Positions 10,351 through 21,086 are shown, numbered from the stretch's first letter. The stretch: DNA of 64,000 bases from Bacillus tuaregi (GCF_900104575.1 NZ_LT629731.1:3022843-3086842); one strand, 5' to 3'. Notes: generated by a model not told the origin, from the sequence alone. Program-made: numbers and translations.

Positions 10351-10626
10351 GTGATCCCCTCCCGAATCCCTGCGTTAGTGGATAGTTATTATCCTGTTAT
10401 TTATTTTATGACAGTATATATTTATGATGTTGTCCTACATCGTTATGACAGTTTTATATTTTTTAACCCCCTTGTGATATAAATTTACTAGTTTTACTAT
10501 CTTCTTATGGACTCATTCCTCTTAGTAGAAGAAGTTTTTGCTTTTACAAAGCAGAAAAGGAAACGATGTTATCTGGAATGTTTAGTATGGTTTTAATGGT
10601 GAATGGCATATGAGGGAATAAAAATA
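10351..10626. other. Intergenic region spoIVA-yphF
   Basis: With the yphF terminator the gap is 316 bp. It holds the spoIVA ribosome site and a candidate sigma-E promoter. The remaining AT-rich sequence shows no gene or repeat that I can support. Confidence 0.6.
10419..10448 (-). promoter_or_regulatory. Candidate sigma-E promoter of spoIVA
   Basis: Minus strand: TCATAAC, 15-bp spacer, CATAAATA. This fits the sigma-E consensus in part (5 of 7 and 6 of 8). spoIVA is known as a mother-cell sigma-E gene in B. subtilis. Confidence 0.4.
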
Positions 10627-10662
10627 CCCTTCTCCTACAATATATTTTGTAAAAGAAGGGTT
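10627..10662 (-). terminator. Terminator after yphF
   Basis: Minus-strand stem ACCCTTCT...AGAAGGGT extended by TTACAAA/TTGTAGG, followed by ATTTTTATT; it ends 5 bp after the yphF stop. Confidence 0.8.
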
Positions 10663-10666
10663 ATGA

Positions 10667-11380
10667 CTAATTCGTTAATAAAAAGATAGGCTCTTTCGTG
10701 TCACTATCTATAGTATAGGGTAAAGAATAGGCTGGAACAAATACCGAATCATTTAATAAAATATTTCGAATATCTTCACCAGGCTCGTAATGCAATTCTT
10801 CCTTTTCAAGAGCCGCTACGATATCTGCTCGATAATCAACAAAAATCTCTGCCTCGCCATTAATGACAAACGGTAGCATTTGTTTTGTATAAGGACTTTC
10901 GACAAAAAGTTCTTCCTCGTATCCTAGCTTCTCATAATCAAGTGTGTATATCCCCTCTGCCAGTTTTTCTTTATATGGCGGATAGCCCTGGACTTTAATA
11001 CGCAGCTTCAATTCACTAATCATTTCAGAAAGTCTAAGATCAAATAATTTCACCGTAGGATTTGTTTCTGCATCAACAATAACGTATTGAAAGACACCAC
11101 CGCTTTCAAAGGCATTGCCCGGAGGCTCGTGGATATACTTTGGAGAAATTTTATTAAAATCAATTAAATATTTTTGATACACCGGGGTATTCTCCTCCGA
11201 ATTTTTTATCGGTAATATCCCCCCATTATCTTCCTTGAATTGCATGACAGCAGCTTGTACAGATTCGACTTGGTCCTGATAAGGTATTTGATTTTGAACC
11301 AGCTTTTCATCTGGATACATACATCCAGACAACATCACTAGCAAGGAACTCCATAATAGAATCAGCAGTTTTTTATTCAT
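10667..11380 (-). CDS. yphF: Predicted lipoprotein YphF
   Basis: A 237-residue exported protein whose signal peptide ends in the lipobox LSGC at about residues 17-20, so it should be lipid-anchored outside the membrane. No catalytic motif is seen. The rest is acidic and soluble, with NGGILPIKNSE, PKYIHEPPGNAFESGG and FVDYRADIVAAL. Position between spoIVA and yphE matches B. subtilis yphF, a sporulation-associated gene of unknown role. It lies 27 bp after yphE and ends at a terminator (10627-10662). Confidence 0.8.
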   Translation of the reverse strand: MNKKLLILLWSSLLVMLSGCMYPDEKLVQNQIPYQDQVESVQAAVMQFKEDNGGILPIKNSEENTPVYQKYLIDFNKISPKYIHEPPGNAFESGGVFQYVIVDAETNPTVKLFDLRLSEMISELKLRIKVQGYPPYKEKLAEGIYTLDYEKLGYEEELFVESPYTKQMLPFVINGEAEIFVDYRADIVAALEKEELHYEPGEDIRNILLNDSVFVPAYSLPYTIDSDTKEPIFLLTN

Positions 11381-11407
11381 TTTATCAACCCTTTAAGTCT
11401 ATAAACT

Positions 11408-11614
11408 TTAGGCATCCGTCGGCCCACTAAAAACGACTAAAAACATGATAAAGCCAGATAAAGCTAATAACATATAAGCAAATACGGCAGAAACAGCTTT
11501 TAAAACCCCTTGTTTTAATTTATAGCGGCTTAGAAAAATTAAAACAATTGAAATAAACATAAACCCCATTGAAGCAAGCGAAATCCACATCTTCATTAAC
11601 GCAGGTGACATCAT
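11408..11614 (-). CDS. yphE: Small membrane protein YphE (DUF2768 family)
   Basis: A 68-residue protein that is almost entirely two hydrophobic membrane helices: MWISLASMGFMFISIVLIFL and VSAVFAYMLLALSGFIMFLV, joined by a short basic loop (RYKLKQG). The function is unknown. The ATG at 11614 follows AAAGGAG by 5 nt; a GTG six bases upstream overlaps that ribosome site and is rejected. It forms a two-gene unit with yphF, upstream of spoIVA, as in B. subtilis. Confidence 0.8.
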   Translation of the reverse strand: MMSPALMKMWISLASMGFMFISIVLIFLSRYKLKQGVLKAVSAVFAYMLLALSGFIMFLVVFSGPTDA

Positions 11615-11713
11615 ATCCACTCCTTTATTCGAGAAGTATTATATCACAAGAAAGAATTATTTTTATATATTTTTAGTTTTTTCTGTTATTTTCATAGAAT
11701 AAATTAAAAAAAG

Positions 11714-11751
11714 ACCGGTATAAAGAATTGGGGCAAATTCTTTATACCGGT
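11714..11751 (-). terminator. Strong terminator after gpsA
   Basis: Perfect 16-bp stem ACCGGTATAAAGAATT with a 6-nt loop and CTTTTTTT after it on the minus strand, about 120 bp after the gpsA stop. Confidence 0.9.
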
Positions 11752-11868
11752 TCCAAGGCGACTAAATGAACCCAAACACGCTTGTTCATTACACTAGGTT
11801 GCTTCGTTTGCATTTTATTCCTGCTTTAAATAAAGCGTATCCTCGAATGCCTAAAAAAGATAAAAATA

Positions 11869-12924
11869 TTATTCATCCTGCGAACGAGCCACAAGAACAT
11901 TCGTTAAATCTTCCATTTCATGTGTTTTGACTCTCGCCATTAAGCGATCTACGGCATCCTTTGCATCCACACCGCTAAATAATACATCATAAAGAGCATT
12001 TGTAATGGGCATATTCACATTATACTTACGAGCTAACTGCCAAGCTGCTTTTGTTGTGCGAACACCCTCTACCACCATTCCCATATTATCCAATACTTCC
12101 TGAAGGTTTTTGCCTTTGCCTAACAAATTACCTGCTCTCCAGTTTCGAGAATGAACACTTGTACACGTTACAATTAAATCACCAATCCCAGTGAGCCCAG
12201 AAAAGGTCAATGGACTAGCCCCCATTTTTGTACCAAGCCGTGAAATTTCAGCAAGTCCACGTGTCATCAGAGCTGCTTTGGCATTGTCTCCATATCCGAG
12301 ACCGTCCGAAATCCCTGCTGCTAATGCGATAATATTTTTCAAAGCACCACCGATTTCCACTCCGACAATATCTGGATTCGTATAGACACGAAAATGCTGA
12401 TTAATAAATAAATCTTGAATGTGCTCGGCTGCCTCCATGTTTTTAGAAGAGACCGTAACGGTTGTAGGCTGGCGGACACTTACCTCTTCTGCATGACTAG
12501 GTCCTGATAGCACAACAATCTGCTTGACTAAATGTGACGGCATTTCCTCTTCGATCATCTCTGAAATTCTTAATAATGTATCCGGCTCAATTCCTTTACT
12601 TACATGGACAATGGTTAATGGCTCAGTCCTAATCTCCATGATATGTCGAAGGACTTCACGTACCGCTTTCGTCGGAACAGCAAGAACCATGATATCGACA
12701 CCTGACAAAGCCTCTGGCAACTCTGAATATCCAATAATTGAATCCTGTAAAATCACTTCAGGAAGATATTTTTTATTCGTATGATATGTGTTAATTTCTT
12801 CAATTTGCTCAAGCTTATGTCCCCATAACCGTACTTCATGACCATTATCGGCAAGCACCATGGCTAAAGCCGTTCCCCAGCTGCCAGCTCCAATAACGGC
12901 TACTTTTTCATGTTTACGCTGCAT
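11869..12924 (-). CDS. gpsA: Glycerol-3-phosphate dehydrogenase [NAD(P)+]
   Basis: Reduces dihydroxyacetone phosphate to sn-glycerol-3-phosphate for phospholipid synthesis. The 351-residue protein has the dinucleotide fold [17 protein letters not shown] near residue 12, [30 protein letters not shown] and the catalytic lysine in EIGGALKN near residue 195, plus [11 protein letters not shown]. It follows der by 25 bp and ends about 120 bp before a very strong terminator at 11714-11751. Confidence 0.97.
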   Translation of the reverse strand: MQRKHEKVAVIGAGSWGTALAMVLADNGHEVRLWGHKLEQIEEINTYHTNKKYLPEVILQDSIIGYSELPEALSGVDIMVLAVPTKAVREVLRHIMEIRTEPLTIVHVSKGIEPDTLLRISEMIEEEMPSHLVKQIVVLSGPSHAEEVSVRQPTTVTVSSKNMEAAEHIQDLFINQHFRVYTNPDIVGVEIGGALKNIIALAAGISDGLGYGDNAKAALMTRGLAEISRLGTKMGASPLTFSGLTGIGDLIVTCTSVHSRNWRAGNLLGKGKNLQEVLDNMGMVVEGVRTTKAAWQLARKYNVNMPITNALYDVLFSGVDAKDAVDRLMARVKTHEMEDLTNVLVARSQDE

Positions 12925-12949
12925 ATGCTCACAACCTTCAAATCAGTTT

Positions 12950-14260
12950 TTACTTTCTTTCACGAGGATAGATTTTAATTGGTGTCCCCTCAAAGCCAAA
13001 GGCATCTCTAATTCTGTTCTCCAGAAATCTTTCGTAAGAAAAGTGGAGTAGTTCAGGTTCATTTACAAACACAACAAAAGTTGGCGGCTTTACCGCAACC
13101 TGGGTCGTATAATAAATCTTTAAACGTTTACCTTTATCTGTAGGTGTAGGATTCATGGCAACCGCGTCCATGACGACATCGTTCAGGATACTTGTCTCCA
13201 CTCTTCGAGCATGATTCTCACTGGCTACATTAATCATCGGCATCAATGTATGAATCCGTTTTTTCGTTTTAGCTGATAAGAAAACAATTGGCGCGTAGTC
13301 AAGGAATAGAAAGTGCTCGCGTATTTTTTGTTCAAATTCTTTCATTGTTTTTTCGTCTTTTTCAACAGCATCCCATTTGTTTACGACAATGACAACAGCC
13401 CGTCCTGCTTCATGAGCATAACCGGCAATTTTTTTATCCTGTTCGATAATTCCTTCCTCTGCGTTGATGACAACCAGGACAACATCGGAGCGTTCAATAG
13501 CCCTCAGTGCTCTTAATACACTGTATTTCTCCGTAGTTTCATAAACCTTTCCCTTTTTCCGCATCCCTGCTGTATCAATTATGACATATTCCTGCCCATT
13601 ATAGGTTACATAGGAATCAATTGCATCTCGTGTTGTACCGGAAATGTCACTGACAATCACACGCTCTTCGCCAAGAATAGCATTAACTAGTGACGACTTT
13701 CCAACATTCGGACGACCAATTAAAGAAAAACAGATAACATCATCATCATAATCCTTCGTATCCCGCTTAGGAAAATGCTTTGCCGCCTCATCTAGCAAAT
13801 CACCCAAGCCTAATCCATGTGATCCGGAAATAGGAAACGGTTCTCCAAACCCCAACGCATAAAAGTCGTAAATTTGATCGCGCATTTCCGGATTATCTAT
13901 TTTATTAACCGCTAGGACTACAGGTTTTTTCGCTTTATATAAAATTTTGGCTACTTCTTCATCTGCAGCCGTAACGCCTTCTCTTCCATTTGTTAGGAAA
14001 ATAATTACATCTGCTTCGTCAATCGCTATTTCAGCCTGCTGACGAATTTGTTCCAAAAATGGTTCATCCCCAATATCGATACCACCTGTATCAATGATAT
14101 TAAAATCATGATTTAACCACTCAGCGGAACTATATATTCGATCTCTAGTTACACCCGGGATATCCTCAACAATCGAGATACGTTCACCAACAATTCGGTT
14201 AAAAATAGTTGACTTCCCTACGTTTGGACGCCCCACTATGGCAACAACCGGCTTTACCAT
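12950..14260 (-). CDS. der: Ribosome biogenesis GTPase Der (EngA)
   Basis: Tandem GTPase needed for 50S subunit assembly. Two G domains are visible: G1 GRPNVGKST with DTGGIDIGD and NKID near residues 10-120, and [10 protein letters not shown] with DTAGMRKKG and NKWD near 185-300. A KH-like C-terminal domain follows ([20 protein letters not shown], then YPRERK). The ATG at 14260 gives 436 residues; GGAGGG lies upstream, and a GTG nine bases before it overlaps that ribosome site. Confidence 0.97.
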   Translation of the reverse strand: MVKPVVAIVGRPNVGKSTIFNRIVGERISIVEDIPGVTRDRIYSSAEWLNHDFNIIDTGGIDIGDEPFLEQIRQQAEIAIDEADVIIFLTNGREGVTAADEEVAKILYKAKKPVVLAVNKIDNPEMRDQIYDFYALGFGEPFPISGSHGLGLGDLLDEAAKHFPKRDTKDYDDDVICFSLIGRPNVGKSSLVNAILGEERVIVSDISGTTRDAIDSYVTYNGQEYVIIDTAGMRKKGKVYETTEKYSVLRALRAIERSDVVLVVINAEEGIIEQDKKIAGYAHEAGRAVVIVVNKWDAVEKDEKTMKEFEQKIREHFLFLDYAPIVFLSAKTKKRIHTLMPMINVASENHARRVETSILNDVVMDAVAMNPTPTDKGKRLKIYYTTQVAVKPPTFVVFVNEPELLHFSYERFLENRIRDAFGFEGTPIKIYPRERK

Positions 14261-14368
14261 TACCTTCACCCTCCTCTATATGTTAAACTCCCATATTATG
14301 TATCGGAATAAATTTCCATTAATTAGACAGGCTTAACTTAACTAGTTTATCAAAGGAATAGTGTAATA

Positions 14369-14554
14369 TCAATGTTTGACAATTATATAAACCTCCTCTG
14401 TAATTGCGTGTGCAATTCCATCCAAAATCGCTTCCAAATTGGTTGCATAGTAATCCATCTCTTCTTTATTATCACAAACAAACACTGTTGCACCATGTGG
14501 AACCCTTTGCGGATTTGTTGTCACCACAGCTAATATATATTTTTCTATATTCAT
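14369..14554 (-). CDS. Small capping-complex subunit for YIEGIA protein
   Basis: A 61-residue soluble protein (MNIEKYILAVVTTNPQRVPH start, EEVYIIVKH end) with an alternating beta-alpha pattern and no membrane helix. From memory, short proteins of this type next to YIEGIA genes are named capping complex subunits; the molecular job is not established. Its ATG overlaps the stop of the YIEGIA gene by four bases, so the two are almost certainly made together. Confidence 0.7.
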   Translation of the reverse strand: MNIEKYILAVVTTNPQRVPHGATVFVCDNKEEMDYYATNLEAILDGIAHAITEEVYIIVKH

Positions 14555-15447
14555 AATGAATTACTTCCTTCCGTTTCCACTCTTCTTTCATTAGGCATAC
14601 GAATCGCATTTTCTAATGTAGGAACAGCACCGATCACTTCAATGGCTCTTTGGATATCCTTTTCCTGTGGCAGGACGAATATCGCAACTCTTCCATCATC
14701 CAGATCACGTTTTGCTAACGGGACTAACGCTGGTGTACCCGAATCCCTGTAAACTCCCATTGCAGTTGACACATCATGAAGAATAGCCTGTCTTTGCCCT
14801 AAATTAGCTATCGTTGAGCGCGAATCAAAATTTTTCGGTTTTAATATAAAGCCCATTCCATATCGAAGCACTTCTTCCTGTCGTGCAGGAATCCCAATAT
14901 TCATAATATAGATATTATCCACATACAGCCCTGGACCCTCGAATCTTGGCTCTACATAGGTTATATCCACAATGTCCTTAATTTTACTTCCAGCCATTAA
15001 TTTTTTCGAAATGAGTAGCGAAAGGATAGCTACAATTAATCCTGCCCAAAAGTTAAATACTAAATAAGCTAATGTCGATATGAGTGAAGTAAAAATCACC
15101 AAATAGTTTCGACTTTCAAAGGCTATCGCAATACCTTCAATATAGGTCTTGCCACGCGGAACCATTTCATAGCTATCCAATTCAGCAAGAGTATTTCTTT
15201 CCATATTGCGAACTTCTCGGAATTGTGATGCTGCAACGGTCAAAAACGTAATGGCTGTAAAATTTTCTTCCATTATGGAAGGAACAGCAACGGTACCTAA
15301 TCCAGCCGCAATAAAGCCTAGTGCTACATGGATGATTTTTCCATGCAAATAGGTTGGATACTGACGATAATCAGTTCGAAGCATGTAAATTCTCGTCAGT
15401 GTTCCAATTGTCATTCCTAATATAATCGGATAAGTATATTCATTCAT
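14551..15447 (-). CDS. YIEGIA-domain membrane protein (YphB/SeaA-like)
   Basis: A 298-residue protein with several N-terminal membrane helices (GMTIGTLTRIYML; IIHVALGFIAAGLGTVAV; YLVIFTSLISTLAYLVFNFW; AGLIVAILSLLI) and a soluble C-terminal half. The name motif YIEGIA is present in RGKTYIEGIAIAFES near residue 105. The soluble half has VDNIYIMNIGIPA and GRVAIFVLPQEKDIQ. The family is confined to spore formers and its role is not settled. It overlaps both neighbours by four bases, forming a tight yphA-YIEGIA-small subunit unit. Confidence 0.8.
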   Translation of the reverse strand: MNEYTYPIILGMTIGTLTRIYMLRTDYRQYPTYLHGKIIHVALGFIAAGLGTVAVPSIMEENFTAITFLTVAASQFREVRNMERNTLAELDSYEMVPRGKTYIEGIAIAFESRNYLVIFTSLISTLAYLVFNFWAGLIVAILSLLISKKLMAGSKIKDIVDITYVEPRFEGPGLYVDNIYIMNIGIPARQEEVLRYGMGFILKPKNFDSRSTIANLGQRQAILHDVSTAMGVYRDSGTPALVPLAKRDLDDGRVAIFVLPQEKDIQRAIEVIGAVPTLENAIRMPNERRVETEGSNSL

Positions 15448-16052
15448 GTCAGCTTCTCCTTCTCCTTTTCTATAGAATGCAGGTTTTTTTCAAAATAGCT
15501 TACAACCATTTCTATCGTGTTCCACCCGACTGTAAGGACTGCCGCTAACGCTAATGCATCAAGCGAGTATAGGTCTGCAACCTGAAAGGAAAATGAATAT
15601 TTCTTTAAGATAAAGGAATATAGTATTTCACCTTGAATCATCCCAAGCAAAAGCAAGAGAAGTCTCTGCTTTTTGTCTGAGTGCAGAAGTACAGCCACAC
15701 ACGCAGTCAGGATTGCTAACAACCAGTCCCTTTTAATCAATATCCAGATGGGGTCAAACAGCTCGAATAACAAAAAACAAACCGTAGTGAGCATGATGAT
15801 AAAGGAAGATAGCATAAAATACAGTAGTTTTTTTGCCGGCAGACGGGACGCCCATATGTAAATAGATAATAGGATAAAGACTCCTGTCCCACTTATCGAA
15901 AAATCAAACAGGACAGTCGAGGCTGTTGATAAAGTAATCGCAACCAATATCCAAACCGACAAAAGCAAGCGGTCTGGATGTATTCTAGGATAAAAGAAAG
16001 TAGTAATTATCCATCCAAACCAAAAAAGCCAATAAAACATTAAACCATCCAT
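15444..16052 (-). CDS. yphA: Polytopic membrane protein YphA
   Basis: A 202-residue protein with about six hydrophobic segments (MFYWLFWFGWIITTFFY; LLLSVWILVAITLSTAS; GVFILLSIYIW; LLYFMLSSFIIMLTTVCFLL; LLAILTACVAVLL; LALAAVLTVGWN). No enzymatic motif is seen and the function is unknown. The ATG at 16052 is about 9 nt after AGGGGG; the ATG two codons earlier is possible. Longer upstream readings lack a ribosome site. It is the first gene of the YIEGIA cluster. Confidence 0.75.
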   Translation of the reverse strand: MDGLMFYWLFWFGWIITTFFYPRIHPDRLLLSVWILVAITLSTASTVLFDFSISGTGVFILLSIYIWASRLPAKKLLYFMLSSFIIMLTTVCFLLFELFDPIWILIKRDWLLAILTACVAVLLHSDKKQRLLLLLLGMIQGEILYSFILKKYSFSFQVADLYSLDALALAAVLTVGWNTIEMVVSYFEKNLHSIEKEKEKLT

Positions 16053-16211
16053 CCTCATGCACCCCCTATCCTTTCCATTATGGCTTAAGTTGTTATACTT
16101 TAATCGTCTTGTTTGCCTTTTTCCCTGTACCTTGACCGAAAAAAGATAGTTGTCAGAATGTATAATCCTATCTCCAGGAACCATGCTAAGAAGAGGAGGT
16201 GTCACAAAGCC

Positions 16212-16353
16212 ATGGGTAGAGACCGTCAAGAAAAAAAGCTAAAGAATAGTGGACGTGTAGAGTCTGACAGAGATCAAGCGCTCCACTATCCAGGCGCTAC
16301 AAAACTACAAAGTCCTGAAGAGGCCAGAAGGCTGAATGACAACAAAGACATAT

Positions 16354-16355
<2 letters not shown>
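16212..16355 (+). CDS. ypzI: Small basic protein YpzI
   Basis: A 47-residue highly charged protein beginning MGRDRQEKKLKNSGRVESDR and containing DQALHYPGATKL. This matches the YpzI family, short proteins of unknown function in Bacillus. The ATG at 16212 follows a strong GAGGAGGTG site by about 10 nt; a longer in-frame reading from 16113 has no ribosome site. It is one of few plus-strand genes, divergent from yphA and convergent with fni across a shared terminator. Confidence 0.82.
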
Positions 16356-17449
<1,094 letters not shown>

Positions 17450-17455
17450 TCACCA

Positions 17456-18592
17456 TTATTTTTTCAGATTCTTTAACTGATCGCCAATCATATCACCTAA
17501 TTGGAACCCTTTTGATTCTTCCGGAAGCTCATAATCTTTTTCTTCGACTACATTTTCTTCCAGCTCTTTTATGCTTAAGGATAAACGTTGCTCCGCTTCA
17601 TTTACATCAAGAACTTTGACTTTAATTTTTTCACCATCACTTAATACCTCATGCGGTGAACCGATATGCTTATGAGAAATTTGCGAAATATGAACTAAAC
17701 CTTCGACACCAGGAAATACTTCAACAAACGCTCCGTATGATACAATCCGCTTCACTTCACCGTCTAAGACAGTTCCTTTTGGTGCTTTTTCAGCGATATT
17801 TGTCCAAGGTCCAGGAAGCGTTTCTTTAATGGATAAAGAAATTCTCTCATTGCCTTGGTCAACACTTAATACTTTAACTTGGACCTTCTGTCCTTCCTCG
17901 ACAACATCTGATGGCTTTTCAACATGCTGATAGGATAACTGAGAAATATGAACAAGACCATCAATTCCGCCAATATCAACAAATGCACCAAAATCGGTAA
18001 GCCTTTGGACTGTTCCTTCTAACACCTGACCTGCCTCTAGCGAAGCTAATAACTCTTTCTTCTGCTTTTCCTTTTCCTCCTCTAGAACGGCACGGTGAGA
18101 AAGAATGATTCGGTTTTTCTCTTTATCCAACTCAACAATTTTAAATGTTAAGGTTCTTCCCTTATAGTCAGAGAAATCCTCAACAAAATGAGATTCCACT
18201 AAAGATGCAGGGACGAAGCCGCGTACGCCAAGGTCAACGACTAGTCCACCTTTCACAACATCTTTAATTTCGGCTTCAAATGTTTCACCTTTTTCAAATC
18301 TTTCAACAAGCTGATCCCATGCCTTTTCAGCATCCACTTTACGTTTTGAGAGTATTAACGCTTCCTCTTCTACCTTTAATACCTGTAGATCAAGAGCATC
18401 TCCTTCAGCAACCACATCACTTGCTTTTTCAATATGAAGACTGGATAATTCGCTAATCGGAATAATTCCATCAAGCTTACTTTCAGGAATTTCAACAATC
18501 ACTTGCTTTTCTTCCACTTTTGTAACGATACCACGAACAGTATCTCCCACCTCAAAATTCTTAACCTCTACTTGATTCATTTCTTCTGACAT
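17456..18592 (-). CDS. ypfD: S1 RNA-binding domain protein (YpfD, ribosomal protein S1 homologue)
   Basis: A 378-residue protein with four S1 OB-fold repeats: about residues 15-85 (GDTVRGIVTKVEEKQVIVEI), 100-165 (GETFEAEIKDVVKGGLVVDL), 190-255 (GQVLEGTVQRLTDFGAFVDI) and 275-345 (GTVLDGEVKRIVSYGAFVEV). Domains three and four carry GLVHISQ signatures. It is shorter than the six-domain Gram-negative S1, as is usual in Bacillus, and probably binds RNA on the ribosome without being essential. The ATG has AAGGAGG upstream. It precedes fni and follows plsC by 162 bp. Confidence 0.92.
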   Translation of the reverse strand: MSEEMNQVEVKNFEVGDTVRGIVTKVEEKQVIVEIPESKLDGIIPISELSSLHIEKASDVVAEGDALDLQVLKVEEEALILSKRKVDAEKAWDQLVERFEKGETFEAEIKDVVKGGLVVDLGVRGFVPASLVESHFVEDFSDYKGRTLTFKIVELDKEKNRIILSHRAVLEEEKEKQKKELLASLEAGQVLEGTVQRLTDFGAFVDIGGIDGLVHISQLSYQHVEKPSDVVEEGQKVQVKVLSVDQGNERISLSIKETLPGPWTNIAEKAPKGTVLDGEVKRIVSYGAFVEVFPGVEGLVHISQISHKHIGSPHEVLSDGEKIKVKVLDVNEAEQRLSLSIKELEENVVEEKDYELPEESKGFQLGDMIGDQLKNLKK

Positions 18593-18754
18593 ATGTATTC
18601 CTCCTTAGTCCGCAGAACTTGCTTTTAAAATAGGATTATTTATTGTCGCTTTTCATTTGTAATGAAGCACAAAAAATTCCATCGATAGAATTTTCAAAAA
18701 AAATCTCTTTGTATAAACTTCTTATAAATGAGTCTTTTTGTCAAGCAAGATGAA

Positions 18755-19336
18755 TTATGAATAGGCAGTAAGAAGCTGCTTAATTTCATTCATAATCACT
18801 TCAGTTACTTGTTCAGCCGAAGCTTTATTTTGCCTGTATTCATCCATTGAAATTGGCTTACCATATACCACCTTTAGTCTTTTAAAGGGTTTATACGGTC
18901 CAATAATGGCACAGGGTACCACATGCGCTTTAGAGCGTAAAGCAAAAAAGCCAGCACCGGCTAACCCTTTTCCTAATTCCCCCGTTTTACTTCTAGTCCC
19001 CTCTGGAAAAAGGCCCAAAACGTTGCCTCCATTTAGTACATCTAGCCCTTTTCTTAAGGCCCCACGGTCACTCATCCCCCTTTTAACAGGAAAGGCATTG
19101 ATATGCGGAAGAATTTTGCCGAGTACCGGGACGGAAAACAGCTCTTCCTTTGCCATAAAATGAATGGGCCTTGGCGATGTAATACCAATTACCTCTGGAT
19201 CAAAATTATGAATATGATTACAGCAGAGCAAAACTCCGCCATCAGCAGGTACATTTTCTTTACCGATGACCTTAAATTGATAAATCGGAAACAAAACAAT
19301 ATTAACAATTGAGCGACCCAATGGATACAAATTCAA
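18755..19336 (-). CDS. plsC: 1-acyl-sn-glycerol-3-phosphate acyltransferase
   Basis: Acylates lysophosphatidic acid to phosphatidic acid at the membrane. The 193-residue protein has the catalytic block CCNHIHNFDPEVIG (NHxxxxD) near residue 40, INAFPVKRG, and the substrate motif LFPEGTRSKTGEL near residue 112. The N-terminal hydrophobic segment VNIVLFPIYQF fits membrane association. The start is TTG, 2 bp after the cmk stop with AAAGGA upstream. Family assignment is firm, while acyl-donor specificity is inferred. Confidence 0.92.
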   Translation of the reverse strand: MNLYPLGRSIVNIVLFPIYQFKVIGKENVPADGGVLLCCNHIHNFDPEVIGITSPRPIHFMAKEELFSVPVLGKILPHINAFPVKRGMSDRGALRKGLDVLNGGNVLGLFPEGTRSKTGELGKGLAGAGFFALRSKAHVVPCAIIGPYKPFKRLKVVYGKPISMDEYRQNKASAEQVTEVIMNEIKQLLTAYS

Positions 19337-19338
19337 CT

Positions 19339-20013
19339 CTATCTTATCCTTTCTTTTACCAGATCCATAATCTTTTCAACAACCTGCTCAATCTCTAAGG
19401 CTGTCGTATCAATCTCGACCGCATCATCAGCCTTTTTTAGTGGAGCAATCTCTCTCTCAGAATCAAGCTTGTCACGCTGCTCAATTTCTTCCCTAAGTTT
19501 GTTAATATCCGATGCATAGCCTTTTATAAGGTTTTCAGCGTGTCTTCTTTTAGCCCGTTCGTCTACCGATGCTAGGAGGAATACCTTTACCTCTGCATTC
19601 GGTAAAACATGTGTGCCAATATCACGTCCGTCCATTACGACACCACCAGCCTCAGCAAGGCTTTGCTGCCTTTTCGTTAATTCGCTTCTTACTAATGAGT
19701 GACGGGCAACGATTGAAACCGAATTGGTTACCTGTGGGGTTCTAATTTCATCGGTCACATTAACACCATCTAAATAAATAGACTGACCTCCCTTTTCAGG
19801 AATCAAATCAATTTTTGTATCAGCTAACAGTCTGCTTAACTCCTTCTCATCCTCTAAATCAGTTTGCTGTAGAATCGCCTTATATGTTATAGCTCTGTAC
19901 ATGGCTCCAGTATCAATATAAACGTAGGATAGTTTCTTAGCTACTACTTTAGCAACTGTACTTTTTCCTGCTGCTGCAGGGCCGTCAATTGCGATTGAAA
20001 TTTTTTCTTTCAT
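19339..20013 (-). CDS. cmk: Cytidylate kinase
   Basis: Phosphorylates CMP and dCMP with ATP, recycling pyrimidine nucleotides. The 224-residue protein has the P-loop [10 protein letters not shown] near residue 10, [10 protein letters not shown] near 35, [13 protein letters not shown] near 125 and the lid residues KRRHAENL. The start ATG follows AGGAGG. plsC begins 2 bp downstream. Upstream lies ypfB with its own terminator. Confidence 0.97.
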   Translation of the reverse strand: MKEKISIAIDGPAAAGKSTVAKVVAKKLSYVYIDTGAMYRAITYKAILQQTDLEDEKELSRLLADTKIDLIPEKGGQSIYLDGVNVTDEIRTPQVTNSVSIVARHSLVRSELTKRQQSLAEAGGVVMDGRDIGTHVLPNAEVKVFLLASVDERAKRRHAENLIKGYASDINKLREEIEQRDKLDSEREIAPLKKADDAVEIDTTALEIEQVVEKIMDLVKERIR

Positions 20014-20158
20014 ATTTCCTCCTAATGTCTTAAGCTAGACAGTACCTATGGTTGAAAACTTTCCTTCCCTCCAGTTAATGGTAGCCTTCCTCTTAACTAC
20101 TCTATTTTATCATATGTAAGGTATACCGTGTTACCGATGAAGCTTAAACAATCAATAC

Positions 20159-20180
20159 AAAAAAGCAGGGATGCCCCTGC
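20159..20180 (-). terminator. Terminator after ypfB
   Basis: Minus-strand GCAGGGGCATCCCTGC followed by six T residues, 3 bp after the ypfB stop. Confidence 0.85.
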
Positions 20181-20183
20181 GAA

Positions 20184-20363
20184 TTATTTACCGGAAAATG
20201 TTTCCAAGAATTCAGCTAAATCATCTTCAGATACGCCTTCGTATTGTGCAATTTGCTGAAGCTCAGGAAAGGAGTTGAACTGATGAAAAAATACTTGCGT
20301 AAGGAGCAAGAATATTAACTGTATCAAAATCATTTTGAATAGCAATCTTTCAACTAATTTCAT
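20184..20363 (-). CDS. ypfB: Small membrane protein YpfB (DUF5359-like)
   Basis: A 59-residue reading frame on the minus strand, starting MKLVERLLFKMILIQLIFLL and ending ETFSGK. It has one N-terminal membrane helix (MILIQLIFLLLTQVFF) and an acidic C-terminus (YEGVSEDDLAEFL). Its place between motI (ypfA) and cmk and the helix followed by YEGV match B. subtilis ypfB, whose role is unknown. The ribosome site is weak (GGGGTTAG). A compact terminator follows at 20165-20180, which supports a real transcript. Confidence 0.72.
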   Translation of the reverse strand: MKLVERLLFKMILIQLIFLLLTQVFFHQFNSFPELQQIAQYEGVSEDDLAEFLETFSGK

Positions 20364-20420
20364 TGGACTAACCCCATAACTTGTTATAGATATTCCTATT
20401 ATGGGATGAACAATGGGCTA

Positions 20421-21086
20421 TTATTCGCTAAGTTCTAAGCCTTTTTTCTTCAATGCTAGCTGTCTGTCAAACGTAAACCGAAGCAGCTGTTGCCGCTCAA
20501 ATGGAGTGACATCCTGAAATAGAATTGAAAATAAATCCTGGTTAGTTCCTTTCTTTTTCATGACCCGCACAACTTTACTGTGCAAGTCCATGTAATGAAT
20601 ATCACCATTTTGCATGGGTAAAACAAACACAGAGCGGATATTCATTCCTGGCATAATATTTGCAGCATGATTAAAAACAACTAAAGCCCCACCGGCACTG
20701 ATATCCTCCGTAATCGTTGTAAAAGGATAAAACTCTGAATTCAGTGGATGGATAGCGACATCTACTGACGTTTCGATACGTACAAACTCTCGCCTTTGAA
20801 CTTTTATCACATAATCGTCACCTGGATATTGCAGCAACATCATTGGGATTCCCTGAACCATTCTCCCTAATATTTCCGTTTCAAAAAGATACCCTGACTT
20901 ACCTTCAACAAAAGAAACCCGCAACTGTGTGCCATCAACTAGAAATGTTGTCCTGTTTGTCTGTACATTTATAGGGTAATCAATATACAGAATGTTACCC
21001 TTTCTCTCAACTAAACGGCACTTAAATGTTTCCATGCGATCCGAGTATTTTGGTTCTAAAATGAGTGAGTTTCCTATTGTTAGCAT
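20421..21086 (-). CDS. motI: PilZ-domain c-di-GMP receptor, flagellar brake (MotI/YpfA-like)
   Basis: In B. subtilis MotI (YpfA, DgrA) binds cyclic di-GMP and disengages the flagellar motor. This 221-residue protein has an N-terminal YcgR-like domain and a C-terminal PilZ domain. The nucleotide-binding arginines are in VQRREFVRIE near residue 100, followed by the DISAGG motif near 140, both intact. The ATG at 21086 (MLTIGNSLILEP) is chosen because GGAAAG lies upstream and the family starts there; longer in-frame starts exist. ypfB follows by 57 bp. Confidence 0.88.
   Translation of the reverse strand: MLTIGNSLILEPKYSDRMETFKCRLVERKGNILYIDYPINVQTNRTTFLVDGTQLRVSFVEGKSGYLFETEILGRMVQGIPMMLLQYPGDDYVIKVQRREFVRIETSVDVAIHPLNSEFYPFTTITEDISAGGALVVFNHAANIMPGMNIRSVFVLPMQNGDIHYMDLHSKVVRVMKKKGTNQDLFSILFQDVTPFERQQLLRFTFDRQLALKKKGLELSE

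Noticed and set aside
16113..16211. Longer N-terminus for ypzI
   Set aside because: The strong GAGGAGGTG site lies directly before the ATG at 16212, and the family begins there.
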